This document shows, piece by piece, positions 19,886 through 29,029 of a stretch of 64,000 bases of DNA. The notes under the pieces were generated by a model. It was not told the DNA's origin. It saw only the letters and a program-made list of their open reading frames with translations, and did not search any database. This DNA comes from Gammaproteobacteria bacterium. GTDB lineage: Bacteria; Pseudomonadota; Gammaproteobacteria; Steroidobacterales; Steroidobacteraceae. Made by a program: the position numbers and the translations under genes. The stretch spans positions 543,001 through 607,000 of the forward strand of contig CANGBB010000001.1 in assembly GCA_947452065.1 (NCBI GenBank). Reading direction: 5' to 3'. Within the stretch, counting starts at the first letter, position 1; every line of letters begins with the position of its first letter.

Positions 19886-20902
19886 TCAGACGTATTCCTG
19901 AGCGCCCTTCGAGCCGAGTTGCAAACGCCCCTCTTCCGCCAACCTGCGTGCGGTCAGCAGAATCTCCTTCTGCGCCGCCTCAACCTCACTGAGCCTGACC
20001 GGCCCCTTATTGGCAAGATCATCACGCAGCGCTTCCGCTGAGCGCTCCGACATATTCCGGAAGAACTTGCTCTTGGTTTTCTCATCAGCCGCCTTCAGGG
20101 CGAGGATCAGCTGCTCACCCGGCACCTCGCGCAGAAGCTGCTGCAGACCACGGTCATTGGCTTCAACCAGATCATTGAAGACCAGCATCAGATCCTGAAT
20201 CTCCGTGACGAGCTCGGCATCCATTTGCCCCATCTGCTCGAAGATCGGCGCTTCGTTATTGGCACCCACCAGATTCATGATCCCGGCTGCAACCTTTGGA
20301 CCACCCAGTCCGGCTGCCTTGTGAGCAGTGGTGCCGGAGAGCTGTCGTTCAAATACCTCGTCCAGTTCTTTGAGTGCAGAGGGGCTGACGCTCTCTAGCC
20401 TGGCAATACGCATGACGATATCGGCGCGCACCGACTCCGGTAGCATCAGCAACACGCTTGATGCCTGCTCGGCATCCAGGCAAGTCATTACAATGGCAGC
20501 GATCTGCGGGTGTTCGCGCCTCAATATCTCAGCGACCCCGCCGGGCTCCATCCAGCGCAGCGCATCGAGGCCCCGACCCGGCCGTACGCCCAGAACGCGA
20601 TCGGCGATGCCTTCCGCCTTCTCCGCACCCAGTGCCTCAGTGAGCATGCGCCGGACGTAATCACCGGAATCGACGCCAACGGAAGTTTGTTCGGCCAGCT
20701 GCCCGTGGAAGCTTTGCAGCACTTCGGCGATCTCATCGCGCGACACGCCGCTGAGCTGCGCCATGGCGGCGCCCACTCGCTGGACCTCTTTGGCATCCAT
20801 GAGCTTGAGCATCTGGGCGGCATCTGACTCGCCCAGCGACATCAACAGGATGGCGGCCCGTTCCACCGGTGAGCGCTGGGGCCTTTCCGCTGCTTCTGCC
20901 AC
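19886..20902 (-). CDS. fliG: Flagellar motor switch protein FliG, isolated gene
   Basis: FliG is the rotor protein that receives torque from MotA and sets rotation sense. The 338-residue sequence covers all three domains. FliG-N has RAAILLMSLGESDAAQMLK, FliG-M has the EHPQ motif (REHPQIAAIVMTCLD, about 129-143), and FliG-C has the charged torque helix KSKFFRNMSERSAEALRDDL (about 278-297) then GPVRLSEVEAAQKEIL. It starts at GTG 20902 behind GAGGAAA. It is unusual that no other flagellar gene is in 64 kb; fliG normally sits in fliE-F-G-H. The sequence looks intact, not decaying. Confidence 0.95.
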   Translation of the reverse strand: MAEAAERPQRSPVERAAILLMSLGESDAAQMLKLMDAKEVQRVGAAMAQLSGVSRDEIAEVLQSFHGQLAEQTSVGVDSGDYVRRMLTEALGAEKAEGIADRVLGVRPGRGLDALRWMEPGGVAEILRREHPQIAAIVMTCLDAEQASSVLLMLPESVRADIVMRIARLESVSPSALKELDEVFERQLSGTTAHKAAGLGGPKVAAGIMNLVGANNEAPIFEQMGQMDAELVTEIQDLMLVFNDLVEANDRGLQQLLREVPGEQLILALKAADEKTKSKFFRNMSERSAEALRDDLANKGPVRLSEVEAAQKEILLTARRLAEEGRLQLGSKGAQEYV

Positions 20903-20969
20903 GACTTTCCTCTGGCTGACCGCCTGATGAGATTGCCGTTTATTGGAGCAAGAAACATGCCCGGAATAG

Positions 20970-20985
20970 TGTGACGTGCGTCACA
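20970..20985. promoter_or_regulatory. CRP/Vfr/Clp-type binding site upstream of fliG
   Basis: TGTGACGTGCGTCACA is a perfect match to the CRP half-site arrangement TGTGA-N6-TCACA, and the inverted repeat extends to 18 bp (20969-20986). Its centre is 75 bp upstream of the fliG start. An AATAAA -10-like hexamer (20939-20944, minus strand) would place the site near -45, close to class II activation geometry. It also lies 51 bp beyond the 3' end of the copper chaperone gene, so fliG is the only sensible target. Confidence 0.65.
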
Positions 20986-21035
20986 CCCAGATGGTCAGAT
21001 GAAGGCTCCGGCGGCCGCTGAAGGCCTCCGCCGCG

Positions 21036-21515
21036 TCAGTTTCCCGTCAGTTCGACCACCGGCACGTCCACCTCGAGGTCGGCGGCATGCTCGAACATCA
21101 GCGTGAGCTTCACGCGGGAACCCGGCTTGAGCGGACCGGCCAGCCCCATCAGCATCAGGTGATCACCGCCCACACTCAGCTGCAAGCGCCCATGCGCGGG
21201 CACATCAAAGCCACTCACCGAGCGCATGCTGTTGACGCCGCCCTTCAGCTGCCCCGCATGCAAGTGCACCATGCTGGCTGCAGGCGTAGACGCCGCGACC
21301 AATCGATCGGCGCGCGCCCCGTCATTGCGCAGCGTCAGGTAGAGCACGGTGGTATCGCTTCCCGGAAGGGACTGGACCACGCGCGCGGACTCCACCACCA
21401 GCTCAGTAGGCACGGCTGCACTGAGCGGAGTGACCAGAGAGTGACCGATCACACACAGTGCGAACGTCAGCAGGCCGCTGGCCAACCATCCCCGCCGTTT
21501 AGCGGCAGTGCTCAT
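21036..21515 (-). CDS. PCu(A)C-type periplasmic copper chaperone
   Basis: A 159-residue exported protein that carries Cu(I) in the periplasm, typically to cytochrome oxidase. N-terminal signal helix: about residues 12-32. The metal motif is recognisable: His/Met in [19 protein letters not shown] and, after a beta hairpin ([13 protein letters not shown]), [15 protein letters not shown], in the H...M...H-x-M order. The start codon overlaps the cysNC stop by 4 nt, so it is translated from the sulfate-assimilation mRNA. That is an uncommon partner for this family. Confidence 0.88.
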   Translation of the reverse strand: MSTAAKRRGWLASGLLTFALCVIGHSLVTPLSAAVPTELVVESARVVQSLPGSDTTVLYLTLRNDGARADRLVAASTPAASMVHLHAGQLKGGVNSMRSVSGFDVPAHGRLQLSVGGDHLMLMGLAGPLKPGSRVKLTLMFEHAADLEVDVPVVELTGN

Positions 21516-23434
21516 GGCAGGAACACCGCATCGACATCGATCATGCCCGCCTGACGCAGTTGCACGATGACCTGCTCCGCAGCCTCTTCAGCAGTCGTAT
21601 TCGCCGTGCGGATATGCAGCTCAGGATTGACTGGCGGCTCGTAGGGCGAATCGATACCGGTGAAATTACGCAATTCGCCTGACCGTGCTTTGCGGTAAAG
21701 ACCCTTGGGATCCCGACGCTCCGCCTCCGCCAGATCAGTGTCGACGAAGACCTCGATGAACTCGCCCGCGCCAAAGAGCTCGCGAGCCATGGCCCGCTCG
21801 CTACGGAACGGCGAGATGAAGGACACCAGTACGATCAAGCCCGCATCGCTCATCAGCCGCGACACCTCCGCAACACGGCGGATATTCTCCACCCGGTCGG
21901 TATCACTGAAGCCCAGATCGCGATTCAGGCCGTGGCGGACGTTATCGCCGTCGAGCAGATAGGTGTGGCGCCCCATTTCGAACAGCCGCTTTTCCACCAG
22001 GTTCGCGATGGTGGACTTGCCCGCACCAGAGAGACCGGTAAACCACAGCACACATGGCTTCTGGCCCTTTTGTGCCGCACGGTTCTGCTTGTTGACGTCC
22101 AGCCTCTGCCAGCGCAGGTTGTTGTCGCGCGCAATCGCCGCACGCAGCATGCCGGCACCGACGGTGCCATTGCCAATGCGATCGATCAGAATGAAACCAC
22201 CGGTGTCGTGGTTGTCGTCATAAAGGTCGTACGCGAGCGGACGATCCAGAGTCAGTCGGCATGAGGCGATTTCATTGAGCTCAAGCTGCCGCGCTGGATT
22301 CTGAGCCAGCGTGTTGACGTCAGTCTTGTGGTGAATCGCCGTCACGGTTGCCGTGAGGGTGCGTGTGCCGCACTTGAGCAGGTAGGGACGACCGGGCAGC
22401 AGTGGCTCTTCACTCATCCAGACCACTGTGGCGTCAAACTGGTCAGCGACGGGCGCTGGCGCCGCAGCTTTGGCAATCACATCGCCGCGGCTGATGTCGA
22501 TTTCATCCGTCAGCGTCAAAGTGATGGATTGCCCCGCCACGGCTGATTGCAGATCGTTACTGCCACCCACAACGCGGGCCACACGACTGGAACGCCCGGA
22601 GGGCAACACGACCACCGCGTCACCGGGTGCAACGCTGCCTGAGGCCACGCGCCCGGCGAACCCACGAAATTCCTGATTGGGTCGGTTGACCCACTGCACC
22701 GGCAAACGGAAAGGCTGGTCAGCCGTACTCTGTCCCACTGGAACTGTTTCCAGAAACTGCATCAGAGTCGGACCCTGATACCAGGGCATCTGCGTGCCAG
22801 CCTCGATGACGTTGTCGCCGCGCAGCGCGGACAGCGGTATGAAAGTGATGTCGGTCAGGCCCAGCTGCTGAGCAAAGGCACGATAGTCGGCCTCAATGCG
22901 CTGCGCCACGGCCGCGCCATAGGCGACCAGATCCATCTTGTTGATCGCCACCACCACGCGTCGGATGCCGATCAGGGACACCAAAAAGCTATGTCGACGC
23001 GTCTGCGTCAACACGCCGCGCCGCGCATCAATGAGAATGACCGCAACGTCGGCGGTCGATGCGCCGGTCACCATGTTGCGGGTGTACTGCTCGTGCCCGG
23101 GTGTATCGGCAACAATGTACTTGCGCTTCTCCGTGGCGAAGAAGCGGTAGGCAACGTCGATGGTGATGCCCTGCTCGCGCTCGGCCGCCAGCCCGTCTAC
23201 CAGCAGCGCAAAATCCAGCTCTCCGCCCTGAGTGCCCACCTTCTTCGAGTCGCTCTGCAGTGCTGAGAGCTGATCATCGAAGAGCATGTGCGATTCATAC
23301 AGTAGCCGCCCAATCAGCGTGCTCTTGCCGTCATCCACACTGCCACAGGTGATGAAGCGCAGCAGATCCTTCCGACCCTGCGCTTCCAGATAGGCCATAA
23401 CATCGCCACCAATGCCACTCGTGCCGGCGCGCAT
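21512..23434 (-). CDS. cysNC: Bifunctional sulfate adenylyltransferase subunit 1 / adenylylsulfate kinase
   Basis: A 640-residue fusion acting in assimilatory sulfate activation. The CysN half (1-440) is a GTPase with [17 protein letters not shown] (about 32-48), [13 protein letters not shown] and INKMDL. It drives APS synthesis with CysD. The CysC half (about 455-640) phosphorylates APS to PAPS and has its own P-loop, [15 protein letters not shown] (about 466), and the [15 protein letters not shown] segment. The ATG shares a base with the cysD stop (TGATG). Fused cysNC is usual in Xanthomonas and Pseudomonas. Confidence 0.97.
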   Translation of the reverse strand: MRAGTSGIGGDVMAYLEAQGRKDLLRFITCGSVDDGKSTLIGRLLYESHMLFDDQLSALQSDSKKVGTQGGELDFALLVDGLAAEREQGITIDVAYRFFATEKRKYIVADTPGHEQYTRNMVTGASTADVAVILIDARRGVLTQTRRHSFLVSLIGIRRVVVAINKMDLVAYGAAVAQRIEADYRAFAQQLGLTDITFIPLSALRGDNVIEAGTQMPWYQGPTLMQFLETVPVGQSTADQPFRLPVQWVNRPNQEFRGFAGRVASGSVAPGDAVVVLPSGRSSRVARVVGGSNDLQSAVAGQSITLTLTDEIDISRGDVIAKAAAPAPVADQFDATVVWMSEEPLLPGRPYLLKCGTRTLTATVTAIHHKTDVNTLAQNPARQLELNEIASCRLTLDRPLAYDLYDDNHDTGGFILIDRIGNGTVGAGMLRAAIARDNNLRWQRLDVNKQNRAAQKGQKPCVLWFTGLSGAGKSTIANLVEKRLFEMGRHTYLLDGDNVRHGLNRDLGFSDTDRVENIRRVAEVSRLMSDAGLIVLVSFISPFRSERAMARELFGAGEFIEVFVDTDLAEAERRDPKGLYRKARSGELRNFTGIDSPYEPPVNPELHIRTANTTAEEAAEQVIVQLRQAGMIDVDAVFLP

Positions 23435-24336
23435 CAGAAATAGCCCTCTTGCTTCTTCTGTTCCATCGACGCGTTGGCATCCTTGTCGATGACGCGACCC
23501 TGACGCTCTGAGGTGGTCGAAAGCAGCATCTCCTCGATGATGCCGGGGAGCGTGTCTGCCGTACTCTCGATGGCACCCGTGAGCGGGTAGCAGCCCAAGG
23601 TTCGGAAACGGACGCTGCGCATCTGAGGCTTCTCGCCCGGATGCAGTGGCATACGCTCGTCATCGACCATGATCAGCGCACCATCACGCTCCACGACCGG
23701 GCGCGGTGCCGCGAAATACAGTGGAACGATTGGGATCTGTTCCTGATGGATGTACTGCCAGATGTCCAGCTCGGTCCAGTTGGACAAAGGGAAGACGCGG
23801 ATACTTTCACCCTTGCTCTTGCGCGCGTTATAGAGCTGCCAGAGCTCCGGCCGCTGGCGCTTGGGATCCCAGCGGTGCTGGGCTGAACGGATCGAGAAAA
23901 CGCGCTCCTTGGCGCGCGACTTTTCCTCATCACGCCGGGCACCACCAAAGGCGGCATCGAAGCCGAAGCGATCCAGCGCCTGCTTGAGCCCCTGCGTCTT
24001 CATGATGTCGGTGTGCACCGCGGATCCGTGGCTGAACGGACCCACATTCATGGCAACGCCGTCCGGATTGATGTGCACCAGCAGATCCAGTCCCAACCGC
24101 TGAACCGTGGCATCACGGAACGCGATCATCTCGCGGAATTTCCAGGTGGTGTCGATATGCATCAGCGGGAACGGCGGCTTGGCCGGATAGAAGGCCTTCA
24201 TCGCCAGATGCAACATGACGGAGCTGTCTTTGCCAATGGAATAGAGCATCACCGGGTGCTCACACTCGGCCACCACCTCACGCATGATGTGGATACTTTC
24301 GGCCTCGAGCTTTTCGAGATGGGACAGTCGATTCAT
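23434..24336 (-). CDS. cysD: Sulfate adenylyltransferase subunit 2
   Basis: The catalytic ATP-PP-loop subunit that adenylates sulfate together with CysN. The 300-residue protein carries [17 protein letters not shown] (residues 33-49), [27 protein letters not shown] and the [15 protein letters not shown] segment near 195, all characteristic of CysD. It is the first gene of cysD-cysNC-copper chaperone. The 130 nt between it and the MarR gene show no further ORF. Confidence 0.97.
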   Translation of the reverse strand: MNRLSHLEKLEAESIHIMREVVAECEHPVMLYSIGKDSSVMLHLAMKAFYPAKPPFPLMHIDTTWKFREMIAFRDATVQRLGLDLLVHINPDGVAMNVGPFSHGSAVHTDIMKTQGLKQALDRFGFDAAFGGARRDEEKSRAKERVFSIRSAQHRWDPKRQRPELWQLYNARKSKGESIRVFPLSNWTELDIWQYIHQEQIPIVPLYFAAPRPVVERDGALIMVDDERMPLHPGEKPQMRSVRFRTLGCYPLTGAIESTADTLPGIIEEMLLSTTSERQGRVIDKDANASMEQKKQEGYF

Positions 24337-24466
24337 GATGCTTGGAATTTTAACGGCTTAGAACCGACATATCGTTATGCGCGATGACCCCGTCCCGCTC
24401 TCTGGCGACCCGGTGCGGACGTGAAACGCAGCCAACTAGGAAAGATGCCCCTACCGGGCTGAGCCG

Positions 24467-25033
24467 TCAGGGCCGATACAGCCGCTGCAGGTATTCGATG
24501 AACTGCTCGAACTCAGCCTTGGTATAGCGGCCGGCCATCTGTTTCTCGCGCGCGCGAACACCCACGAGCAGCGATTCCACTTCCGTCAGGCCCGCCGCGG
24601 TCAGGAACACACCCTGACGCCGACGGTCGTGAGTCGAGCGCTTGCGCGTAACTAGGGAGGCCTTTTCGAGAATGTCCAGCAAGGCCACGACACTGGCCTT
24701 GTCGACCCCCAGATGGGTGCCCAGTTCAATCTGGGCAATGCCCGGGTTGGCTCGTACCAGGACCAGAAGACTGAACAGTCCAGGACGCGGCAGGCTATTG
24801 CCCACGACGCTGGCGTAATGACGCCATGAGGTCTGGTGCGCGCGCCTCAGGTTATAACCGAGGAGCCGTGGAAGGCAGTCGAGGTCGACGTGATCACCCT
24901 GACGACGTTCGTCATCCGGAATGCTCAATGCGTCGATCCGAGAGGCTCTCTTGGCCTTGGCCGAGCTTCCTCCGCGTAGTCGATTGGCGCCTTGGCTGTG
25001 CGTCTGCGGTCCCTGACCCGTCGTCGCCATCAT
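24467..25033 (-). CDS. MarR family transcriptional regulator
   Basis: A 188-residue winged-helix repressor. The DNA-binding part spans about 75-155: LLVLVRANPGIAQIELGTHL, recognition helix near GVDKASVVALLDILEKASL, and the wing RKRSTHDRRRQGVFL with the conserved D-x-R-R-R. A basic 50-residue N-terminal extension precedes the dimerisation helix, longer than in most MarR proteins. Its promoter carries a palindrome at the probable transcription start, so it is likely autoregulated. Effector and targets are unknown. The next gene upstream is a Gfo/Idh/MocA dehydrogenase in the same orientation. Confidence 0.88.
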   Translation of the reverse strand: MMATTGQGPQTHSQGANRLRGGSSAKAKRASRIDALSIPDDERRQGDHVDLDCLPRLLGYNLRRAHQTSWRHYASVVGNSLPRPGLFSLLVLVRANPGIAQIELGTHLGVDKASVVALLDILEKASLVTRKRSTHDRRRQGVFLTAAGLTEVESLLVGVRAREKQMAGRYTKAEFEQFIEYLQRLYRP

Positions 25034-25071
25034 GCCCCCAAACGGACAGCCCCTTCAAAAACGGCCGTCCA

Positions 25072-25081
25072 TAACTAGTTA
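25072..25081. promoter_or_regulatory. Palindromic operator TAACTAGTTA at marR start site
   Basis: A perfect 10-bp palindrome 6 nt downstream of a consensus -10 box, about 39 bp before the marR start codon. It covers the predicted +1 position, the classical place for a repressor to block its own promoter. Confidence 0.5.
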
Positions 25082-25087
25082 GGTAAA

Positions 25088-25117
25088 ATTATAGGGGACT
25101 TTTGGTTCGTGCTGCAA
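25088..25117 (-). promoter_or_regulatory. Sigma-70 promoter of the MarR gene
   Basis: Minus strand: -35 TTGCAG (25112-25117), 18-nt spacer, perfect -10 TATAAT (25088-25093). The AT-rich patch stands out in an otherwise GC-rich region. Transcription would start near 25081, inside the TAACTAGTTA palindrome. Confidence 0.6.
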
Positions 25118-25170
25118 ATAATTGGCAGGTGATACATCTGCCGCGCCAGCGCAGTGGGCTGCGCCGGACG

Positions 25171-26118
25171 CTACTGGGCCTTCAGGCGCTCAGTGATCTC
25201 AATGGCCAACTGCAAGGCGCGCCGACCATCCTCGCCACTGACGGCGGGCGGACACTCGCCGCGACAGGCCGCAAGGAACGCCTCGATTTCAGCGCGCAGC
25301 GCGTCACCCTGCTCGAAAGATTGCTCGTCGATGGAGACCGGCAATCCGGCCTCGCCCGCTACCAGTTCACGCTTGCGGATACTGGTCAGAATCTTCTGCT
25401 GCAGGTCGATGGACAAATAGCCCTCGTCCATGAAGATGCGCATCTTGCGCTCGGTCTTCATGCTCACGCGGCTGGCTGTGACGTTGGCCACACACCCGTT
25501 GGCAAAGCGCAGTCGCGCGTTGGCGATGTCCGTCTCACCGGAGAAGACCGGTGCACCCACCGCATCGAGAGACACTACGTCACTACGGACCAGTGACTGC
25601 AGCAGATCAATGTCATGGATCATCAGGTCGAGCACGACGTTGACGTCGGTGCCACGTTCGCGAAACGGTGCCAGCCGATGACATTCGATGAAGCGCGGTG
25701 AGTGCAGCAGCGGCTCCGCCGCACGGAGTGCCGGATTGAAGCGCTCTAGGTGTCCGACCTGCAGCACGCGACCGTGCTTCCGGGCCAGTTCGATCAGCTT
25801 AGAAGCCTCATCCAGGGTGGTGGTGATCGGCTTTTCGACCAGCACGTGGACACCGGCCTGAAGCAGCCAGGACGCAATCTCGCAGTGATGTGGCGTGGTC
25901 GTCGCGACGCTCGCGACATCGATTTGGCCGGCCAGCGTGCGGTAATCCGTCTCAGCCCGCCCGCCGCATTCAGCCGCCACCTGCCGTGCCACATCCGCAC
26001 GGGTATCCACGATGGCAACCAGTTCGCTGCCGGCGCAGGCAGCGTACTTTTGTGCATGGAATCGACCCAGGTAACCCGCTCCGACAACCGCGGCACGCAG
26101 CTTGTTCATAGTCCCCAT
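25171..26118 (-). CDS. Gfo/Idh/MocA family NAD(P)-dependent oxidoreductase
   Basis: A 315-residue cytosolic sugar or sugar-nucleotide dehydrogenase. The Rossmann loop is AAVVGAGYLGRFHAQKY (residues 9-25), and the family motif EKPITTTLDEA is near 95. The segment VGHLERFNPALRAAEP and the catalytic region LDLMIHDIDLLQSLV (His/Asp, about 168-182) resemble the subgroup that includes UDP-GlcNAc 3-dehydrogenase GnnA, but no lpx gene is nearby, so the substrate is left open. The ATG at 26118 follows GGAGGG with good spacing; ATG 26109 is an alternative. Confidence 0.85.
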   Translation of the reverse strand: MGTMNKLRAAVVGAGYLGRFHAQKYAACAGSELVAIVDTRADVARQVAAECGGRAETDYRTLAGQIDVASVATTTPHHCEIASWLLQAGVHVLVEKPITTTLDEASKLIELARKHGRVLQVGHLERFNPALRAAEPLLHSPRFIECHRLAPFRERGTDVNVVLDLMIHDIDLLQSLVRSDVVSLDAVGAPVFSGETDIANARLRFANGCVANVTASRVSMKTERKMRIFMDEGYLSIDLQQKILTSIRKRELVAGEAGLPVSIDEQSFEQGDALRAEIEAFLAACRGECPPAVSGEDGRRALQLAIEITERLKAQ

Positions 26119-26146
26119 TATGCCCTCCGCTGCGATCCACTCGCGT

Positions 26147-26152
26147 TAGAAT
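26147..26152 (+). promoter_or_regulatory. -10 box TAGAAT directly before a GTG start
   Basis: TAGAAT ends 6 nt before the GTG of the following small membrane protein. Transcription would begin at the start codon itself, giving a leaderless mRNA. There is no Shine-Dalgarno and no clear -35. Confidence 0.4.
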
Positions 26153-26158
26153 GTTGCC

Positions 26159-26452
26159 GTGGACAAAACTTCTCAGCAGCCAACGCACGACCATGAAGTC
26201 CTAAACCCGCGTCACGAGCCGGTGATCTTCCTGCTCAGCCTGGGTGTCGGCGTTTTGATCATGCCTTTGCTGCTCTACCTAGCCGGGCAGCCGGTACTCG
26301 GTCCCTATGCCAACGGCGGCTACCTGCAGCTGCTGGCCGACATCCTGAAGGCCCTTGCGACCGGGTCGTTCGCCTTCTGGCTGTTCGTCCTCGGGCCTTA
26401 TCTGGCGGTGTGGGTTTGGCGTCTCTGGCGCTTGGCTTGGCGCCTCCGGTAA
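26159..26452 (+). CDS. Small membrane protein of unknown function (two helices)
   Basis: A 97-residue protein with a hydrophilic N-terminus, a first helix (about 23-42, FLLSLGVGVLIMPLLLYLAG), a Gly/Tyr-rich loop (YANGGYLQLL) and a second helix (about 68-86, FAFWLFVLGPYLAVWVWRLW). It ends in RLAWRLR. The GTG start is supported by the TAGAAT box 6 nt upstream. I do not recognise a family. It faces another small unknown membrane protein gene. Confidence 0.55.
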   Translation: MDKTSQQPTHDHEVLNPRHEPVIFLLSLGVGVLIMPLLLYLAGQPVLGPYANGGYLQLLADILKALATGSFAFWLFVLGPYLAVWVWRLWRLAWRLR

Positions 26453-26477
26453 GCCTGTCGACGGCTGACGGGAAAGC

Positions 26478-26825
26478 CTAGCGCGGCCAAAAGACCAGCC
26501 CGACGACCAGAAGCAGCCCGCAGACTGCGATCTTGGCCCAGTTGCGCCAAGGTCGCTGCCGAATCTCCCCGTAGAACGCCGACACCGAGATGGCGACCGC
26601 TCCCCACGACCAGAGCAGTCCGCGCAGGAGCGGCCCTCCCTCATGCTGGAATCGGTTTGCCTGATCGCCGAGCAACACGAACACGATGGCCGTCATCGCC
26701 AGTGAAACGCCCATGGCAACGGACGAGCCCATGATGATTCCCAGCAGAACAGTCAGTGGCCGCACTTCAGAAATCCTCACTGCCAACGGAACGGCAAAGG
26801 TGTCAAACTGGAGCCAGTCTACCAA
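26478..26825 (-). CDS. Small membrane protein of unknown function (three helices)
   Basis: About 115 residues with three hydrophobic segments (about 24-52, 66-80 and 97-113) and a short cytosolic loop containing GDQANRFQHEGG. It ends VVGLVFWPR. The frame opens at TTG 26825; no convincing Shine-Dalgarno was found, and a GTG inside the first 20 codons may be the true start. The composition and helix pattern look like a real protein. No family was recognised. It is divergent from prc, with 19 nt between starts. Confidence 0.5.
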   Translation of the reverse strand: MVDWLQFDTFAVPLAVRISEVRPLTVLLGIIMGSSVAMGVSLAMTAIVFVLLGDQANRFQHEGGPLLRGLLWSWGAVAISVSAFYGEIRQRPWRNWAKIAVCGLLLVVGLVFWPR

Positions 26826-26844
26826 ACCGGGGTTTTAGCACCGC

Positions 26845-29028
26845 ATGAGCCGCAATCGTCCAGCCCGCAGAGTGAGTGCGACGCCACTGGCCGTCCTTGC
26901 GATCTCTCTGGCCATGCTCCTGGCCGGCGGCTCCAGTGATGCACCGGCTGCCAGCGCACCCGCCACAGATGGCGCGCTTCGGCCGACGATCCGGCAACGG
27001 GCTCTGGCACCGCGCATCGCCGAACTGCTCGAGCAGCAGCATTACAGCCGTCATCGTATCGACGACGATGTCTCATTGCAGGTCTTTGACCGTCTTCTGC
27101 AGATGCTTGATGGCCAGCACAATTATTTTACCGCCGCCGACATCGACTCATTCTCGGCCCAGCGCATGCGCTTTGACGACATGATCCACAGCGGTGCGTT
27201 GGAGCCGGCATTCGATATTTTCACGCTCTTCGAACAGCGCAACCGCGAACGCATCCAATATGCCATCAGTCTGCTGGATAAAGAGCCGCAATGGGACCTG
27301 AAGGAATCCTTCGAGTTCGATCGGGAAAAGGTGAACTGGGCCAAGTCCACTGCGGAGCTGGATGACATCTGGCGCCGGCGCGTCAAGAACGATGCATTGA
27401 GCCTGAAGCTGACCGGCAAGGAATGGCCGGAGATCTCGGACACGCTCCGCAAACGCTACGAACGCGTGTTGACCCGAGTCAATCAGATCAAGCGCGACGA
27501 AGTTTTTGAAACCATCATGAACGCGTTCGCTTCTGTGGCTGATCCGCACACGAATTACTTCTCTCCGGTCAATACCGAAGAGAACCGTATCCAAATGAGC
27601 CTCAGTTACGAGGGCATCGGCGCCTCACTCCTTTTGCAGGATGACTACGTCACCATCAGCGGCTTGATTCCAGGCGGCCCGGCGGCCGTCGCCGCGGCAG
27701 CAAGCAGCACCTCGGCACTGCAGGTAAACGACCGCATCCTAGCTGTGGGCCAGGGCACCAGCGGTCCGTTCACCGAAGTCATCGGCTGGCGACTGGAGGA
27801 CGTGGTACAGCTCATCCGTGGCAAGAATGGCACCGTCGTACGCCTGCAGATCCTGCCGGCCGGCGCCGCTCCAGGTGGCAACGAACGCGTTGTGTCCCTG
27901 TCGCGCGGACGGGTCACGCTGGAGAATCAGGCGGCGAAGAAGCAGCGTCGCACCGTGACGATGAACGGTCGGCAACTGAGCATCGGCATCATCAACGTCC
28001 CTGGCTTCTACGAGGACGTACAGGCGCGCGCAGCCAACGATGCGGACTACCGCAGCACCACACGCGACGTGAAGCGACTAATCAATGAACTGAAGGCCGA
28101 GGGCCCGCTGGACGGTCTGCTGCTGGATCTGCGCGGTGACGGCGGCGGATTCCTGCCCGAGGCACAGGGGCTAACAGGCTTGTTCATCGATCGAGGCCCC
28201 GTGGTTCAGCTCAAAGGCACCGATGGGCGCATTGAGGTGCTCGACGATCCTGAGGCCGGTTTGGCCTATGACGGCCCGCTGGCGGTGCTTGTCGATCGCA
28301 CCAGCGCCTCGGCGTCGGAGATCTTTGCCGGCGCCATCCAAGATTATCGGCGCGGGCTGATTCTTGGCCAGACCACCTTTGGCAAGGGCACCGTACAGAA
28401 CCAAGTGCGACTCGATGACTGGCGCGGACAGCCGATCAACGGGCAAATCAATCTCACCGTTGGAAAGTTCTATCGCGTGACGGGTGAGAGCACGCAGCAT
28501 CATGGCGTCGAACCCGACATTGCCCTGCCCTCTTACATCGGCAAGGATGAAATCGGCGAGAGCTCGCTTGAGCATGCACTTCCTTGGGATCGCATCCAGC
28601 CGGCGCGATTCAATGCGCTTTCGCTGCCGGAAAATTTGGTAAAGACGCTGGCGGATGCCGAAAAAACCCGCGCGGCCAATGATCCTGACTTCAGATGGTT
28701 GGTGGAGAGTGTTGCCACTGCGGAGAAGAACCGCACCAACCGTGTCCTCTCGCTGAATCTTGCCGAACGGCAACAAGAGCGCGAATCACTGGATGCAGCG
28801 CGCCTGGCGCTCGAGAACGAACGTCGCAAGTTGCTGCAGGCTCAGACCGCACCCATAGTGGATCCAGTACCCGGACGTCGCGCGCTGGAACCGGTTAAGG
28901 CCATTGCCGATATCAAGGCTGAGGACCAGCCGGATGTCGTCCTTACTCACGCGGTCGCCATCACAGCGGATCTTGCGCTGCGGGTTGCCCCGGTGCGTAA
29001 TGTTTCGGCTGGTAGCCCGCGCAGCTAA
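26845..29028 (+). CDS. prc: Carboxy-terminal (tail-specific) processing protease Prc
   Basis: A periplasmic Ser-Lys protease that trims substrate C-termini and controls peptidoglycan hydrolases. It has 727 residues. Signal helix: about 13-28. An N-terminal helical domain (LLEQQHYSRHRIDDDVS onward) is followed by a PDZ domain at about 250-340 (YEGIGASLLLQDDYVTISGL). The catalytic region has SASASE (487-492) and the general-base Lys514 in TTFGKGTVQN. A C-terminal DUF3340-type region (NLAERQQERESLDAARLALE) completes the E. coli Prc architecture. It converges on the DUF1249 gene with a single base between stops. Confidence 0.95.
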   Translation: MSRNRPARRVSATPLAVLAISLAMLLAGGSSDAPAASAPATDGALRPTIRQRALAPRIAELLEQQHYSRHRIDDDVSLQVFDRLLQMLDGQHNYFTAADIDSFSAQRMRFDDMIHSGALEPAFDIFTLFEQRNRERIQYAISLLDKEPQWDLKESFEFDREKVNWAKSTAELDDIWRRRVKNDALSLKLTGKEWPEISDTLRKRYERVLTRVNQIKRDEVFETIMNAFASVADPHTNYFSPVNTEENRIQMSLSYEGIGASLLLQDDYVTISGLIPGGPAAVAAAASSTSALQVNDRILAVGQGTSGPFTEVIGWRLEDVVQLIRGKNGTVVRLQILPAGAAPGGNERVVSLSRGRVTLENQAAKKQRRTVTMNGRQLSIGIINVPGFYEDVQARAANDADYRSTTRDVKRLINELKAEGPLDGLLLDLRGDGGGFLPEAQGLTGLFIDRGPVVQLKGTDGRIEVLDDPEAGLAYDGPLAVLVDRTSASASEIFAGAIQDYRRGLILGQTTFGKGTVQNQVRLDDWRGQPINGQINLTVGKFYRVTGESTQHHGVEPDIALPSYIGKDEIGESSLEHALPWDRIQPARFNALSLPENLVKTLADAEKTRAANDPDFRWLVESVATAEKNRTNRVLSLNLAERQQERESLDAARLALENERRKLLQAQTAPIVDPVPGRRALEPVKAIADIKAEDQPDVVLTHAVAITADLALRVAPVRNVSAGSPRS

Positions 29029-29029
29029 A

